A stretch of 6,730 nucleotides of DNA, from positions 1-6,730 of the forward strand of contig CANGUS010000099.1 of assembly GCA_947457085.1 (NCBI GenBank), in the 5' to 3' direction. The position numbers and the translations under genes were made by a program. The notes beneath the pieces are model-generated. The model worked only from the letters and a program-made list of their open reading frames with translations, had not been told where the DNA came from and did no database searches. Below are positions 5,128-6,730 of this stretch, one piece after another (positions within the stretch are counted from its first letter, which is position 1; the number at the start of each line of letters is the position of its first letter). This stretch comes from Bacteroidota bacterium (GTDB taxonomy: Bacteria > Bacteroidota > Bacteroidia > Chitinophagales > Chitinophagaceae).

Positions 5128-6730
5128 TTATTTATTCATCGTTGCCAAAAACTCTTCATTATTTTTGGTATTTTTCATCTGATTTAAAATAAATGACATC
5201 GTTTCTTCAGGATTCATATCTCCAATATGTCTTCTTAAAATATATAATTTACTTATCACTTCTTTAGGTAATAATAAATCATCTCTACGAGTTGACGATG
5301 AAACAATATCAATAGCAGGGTAGATGCGTTTATTTGCTAATCGTCTATCTAACTGCAACTCCATATTCCCTGTTCCTTTAAATTCCTCAAAAATAACTTC
5401 ATCCATTTTACTACCTGTATCTATCAATGCGGTAGCCAAAATAGTTAAAGAACCACCATTTTCTATTTTACGAGCAGCCCCAAAAAATTGTTTTGGTTTT
5501 TGCATTGCATTCGCTTCTACACCACCACTTAATACTTTACCTGATGATGGTGAAACAGTATTGTGTGCTCGGGCTAAACGAGTAATACTATCTAATAAAA
5601 TTACCACATCATGGCCAACTTCAACCAATCTTTTGGCTTTATTTAATGCAATTGTTGAAACTTTTACATGTTTTTCTGCCGGCTCATCAAATGTAGATGA
5701 AATAACTTCTGCTTTCACACTGCGCTCCATGTCAGTAACTTCTTCTGGACGCTCATCAACCAATACAATCATTAAATAGCACTCTGGATGATTGGCAGCA
5801 ATCGCATTCGCAACTTCTTTCAATAACATCGTTTTCCCTGTTTTTGGTTGTGCTACAATCAATCCTCTTTGGCCTTTCCCAATTGGAGAAAATAAATCCA
5901 TGATCCTTGTACTAAAGTTAGTAGGCGTGGTACATAAATTTAATTTTTCATACGGGAATAAAGGAGTTAAATAATCAAATGGAACTCGATCTCTCACTTC
6001 ATCTGGCGTTTTTCCATTAATCGTTAAAGCTTTAATTAAAGCAAAATATTTTTCACCTTCTTTAGGGGGTCTTACTAATCCGGTAACAGTGTCACCCATT
6101 TTCAAACCAAATAATTTAATCTGTTGATGAGAAACATAAACATCATCAGGTGAACTCAAATAATTATAATCACTTGAACGTAAAAAGCCATAACCATCAG
6201 GCATCATTTCTAAGACTCCTTCTGTTTCTAATTGTCCGTCAAATTCTAAATTAAATTTCGGAACTTTTTTTATGGGATGATTAACTGATGCAGGTATATT
6301 CTCATCCAATGTTGTATCTACTTTTGGTTGATGCCCTTGTTTGTTTTTTTGATTTGGGTTGTTATTTTGTTTGTGTGGCTTATTCACTACTGGCAACTTA
6401 GCTAAAAGTTTTTCAGTACTAACTTCATCAGTAACTGTTTGTGAAGTTTGAGCCGCTAATTCTTCTTTTTCTGCTTTCAATCGAGCTTTCTCAGCTAATT
6501 CAGCTTGATGTTTTTCGTTGATGCGAGCAATAATTTCATCCACATTTGGCCCCGCTTTTTTAACTATTGGATTTTCAGTTTCAGATTTTGTTGCTGTAAC
6601 TTTAGATGTATTTTCTATTTTTTCTGCATCTGTTGCTTTTTTATTATCTGGCGTTTTTTCTCCCTTTTTAGGCAAGGCTTTTTTGGTTTTAACTACTTTT
6701 TCTTTCGGCACAGCATCCACTTCTTTTTCA
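5128..6730 (-). CDS. rho: Transcription termination factor Rho (N-terminus cut by window edge)
   Basis: Rho is a hexameric RNA-dependent ATPase/translocase that ends transcription and silences untranslated RNA. Positions below count from the GTG at 6720. The frame stays open upstream of it to the edge (codons GAA, AAA, GAA precede it), so the GTG is probably an internal valine and the usual N-terminal helical domain lies outside. Residues 1-150 are charged and low-complexity: Lys/Thr/Ala-rich (1-55), a likely helix rich in Glu, Ala and Lys (59-91), and an Asn/Gln/Lys-rich stretch (113-131). The RNA-binding cold-shock-like domain follows (about 160-237), with DGYGFLRSSDYNY (175-187) and DDVYVS (192-197). 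The ATPase domain has Walker A AQPKTGKT (290-297), DERPEEVTDMER (322-333), Walker B VVILLD (372-377), the Q-loop region SGGVEANAM (398-406) and LANKRIYPAIDI (461-472). The C-terminus is intact, and a terminator stands 21 bases downstream. The promoter and any leader lie outside the window. Confidence 0.97.
   Translation of the reverse strand, partial: EKEVDAVPKEKVVKTKKALPKKGEKTPDNKKATDAEKIENTSKVTATKSETENPIVKKAGPNVDEIIARINEKHQAELAEKARLKAEKEELAAQTSQTVTDEVSTEKLLAKLPVVNKPHKQNNNPNQKNKQGHQPKVDTTLDENIPASVNHPIKKVPKFNLEFDGQLETEGVLEMMPDGYGFLRSSDYNYLSSPDDVYVSHQQIKLFGLKMGDTVTGLVRPPKEGEKYFALIKALTINGKTPDEVRDRVPFDYLTPLFPYEKLNLCTTPTNFSTRIMDLFSPIGKGQRGLIVAQPKTGKTMLLKEVANAIAANHPECYLMIVLVDERPEEVTDMERSVKAEVISSTFDEPAEKHVKVSTIALNKAKRLVEVGHDVVILLDSITRLARAHNTVSPSSGKVLSGGVEANAMQKPKQFFGAARKIENGGSLTILATALIDTGSKMDEVIFEEFKGTGNMELQLDRRLANKRIYPAIDIVSSSTRRDDLLLPKEVISKLYILRRHIGDMNPEETMSFILNQMKNTKNNEEFLATMNK

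Noticed and set aside
5324..5974. Plus-strand frames of 151 codons (5324-5779) and 60 codons (5792-5974)
   Set aside because: They are antisense to the Rho ATPase domain. The length follows from strong codon constraint there; no recognisable domain, promoter or start signal.

Overview
The window comes from an AT-rich Bacteroidota chromosome, probably of the Chitinophagales/Chitinophagaceae type. This placement is inferred from three things. The ftsX - DUF3098 - uppP gene order is characteristic of the phylum. The Rho carries a long disordered region ahead of its RNA-binding domain, as Bacteroidota Rho proteins do. Shine-Dalgarno sequences are weak or absent. I see no insertion sequence, phage gene, tRNA, rRNA, CRISPR array or other sign of an accessory island; this looks like ordinary core chromosome.

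Layout. (1) Positions 1-676, minus strand: a HEAT-repeat DNA alkylation repair protein of the AlkD superfamily, cut by the left edge so that only its last residues are missing. (2) Positions 725-752: an intrinsic terminator for the next gene. (3) Positions 771-2831, minus strand: a complete M13-family (neprilysin/PepO-like) zinc metallopeptidase with a lipoprotein signal peptide. (4) Positions 2832-3042: a divergent intergenic region. (5) Positions 3043-5023, plus strand: a three-gene cell-envelope cluster, namely ftsX (division/wall-hydrolase control), a small two-helix DUF3098 membrane protein, and uppP (undecaprenyl-diphosphate phosphatase). (6) Positions 5075-5106: a perfectly palindromic bidirectional terminator between convergent genes. 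(7) Positions 5128-6730, minus strand: transcription termination factor rho, cut by the right edge so that its N-terminus is missing.

How the genes relate. The central plus-strand cluster is functionally coherent. FtsX couples the divisome to peptidoglycan hydrolysis, and UppP recycles the lipid carrier that brings peptidoglycan precursors across the membrane. The DUF3098 protein between them has no known function but sits in a position suggesting an envelope role. The flanking minus-strand genes (repair, peptidase, rho) are separate transcription units with no evident functional tie to the cluster. I do not see a convincing previously undescribed system. The points most worth checking are the DUF3098 gene, the disordered Asn/Gln-rich stretch of Rho, the altered residues at the expected AlkD active site, and the paired Gly-to-Ala changes in the two UppP catalytic motifs.
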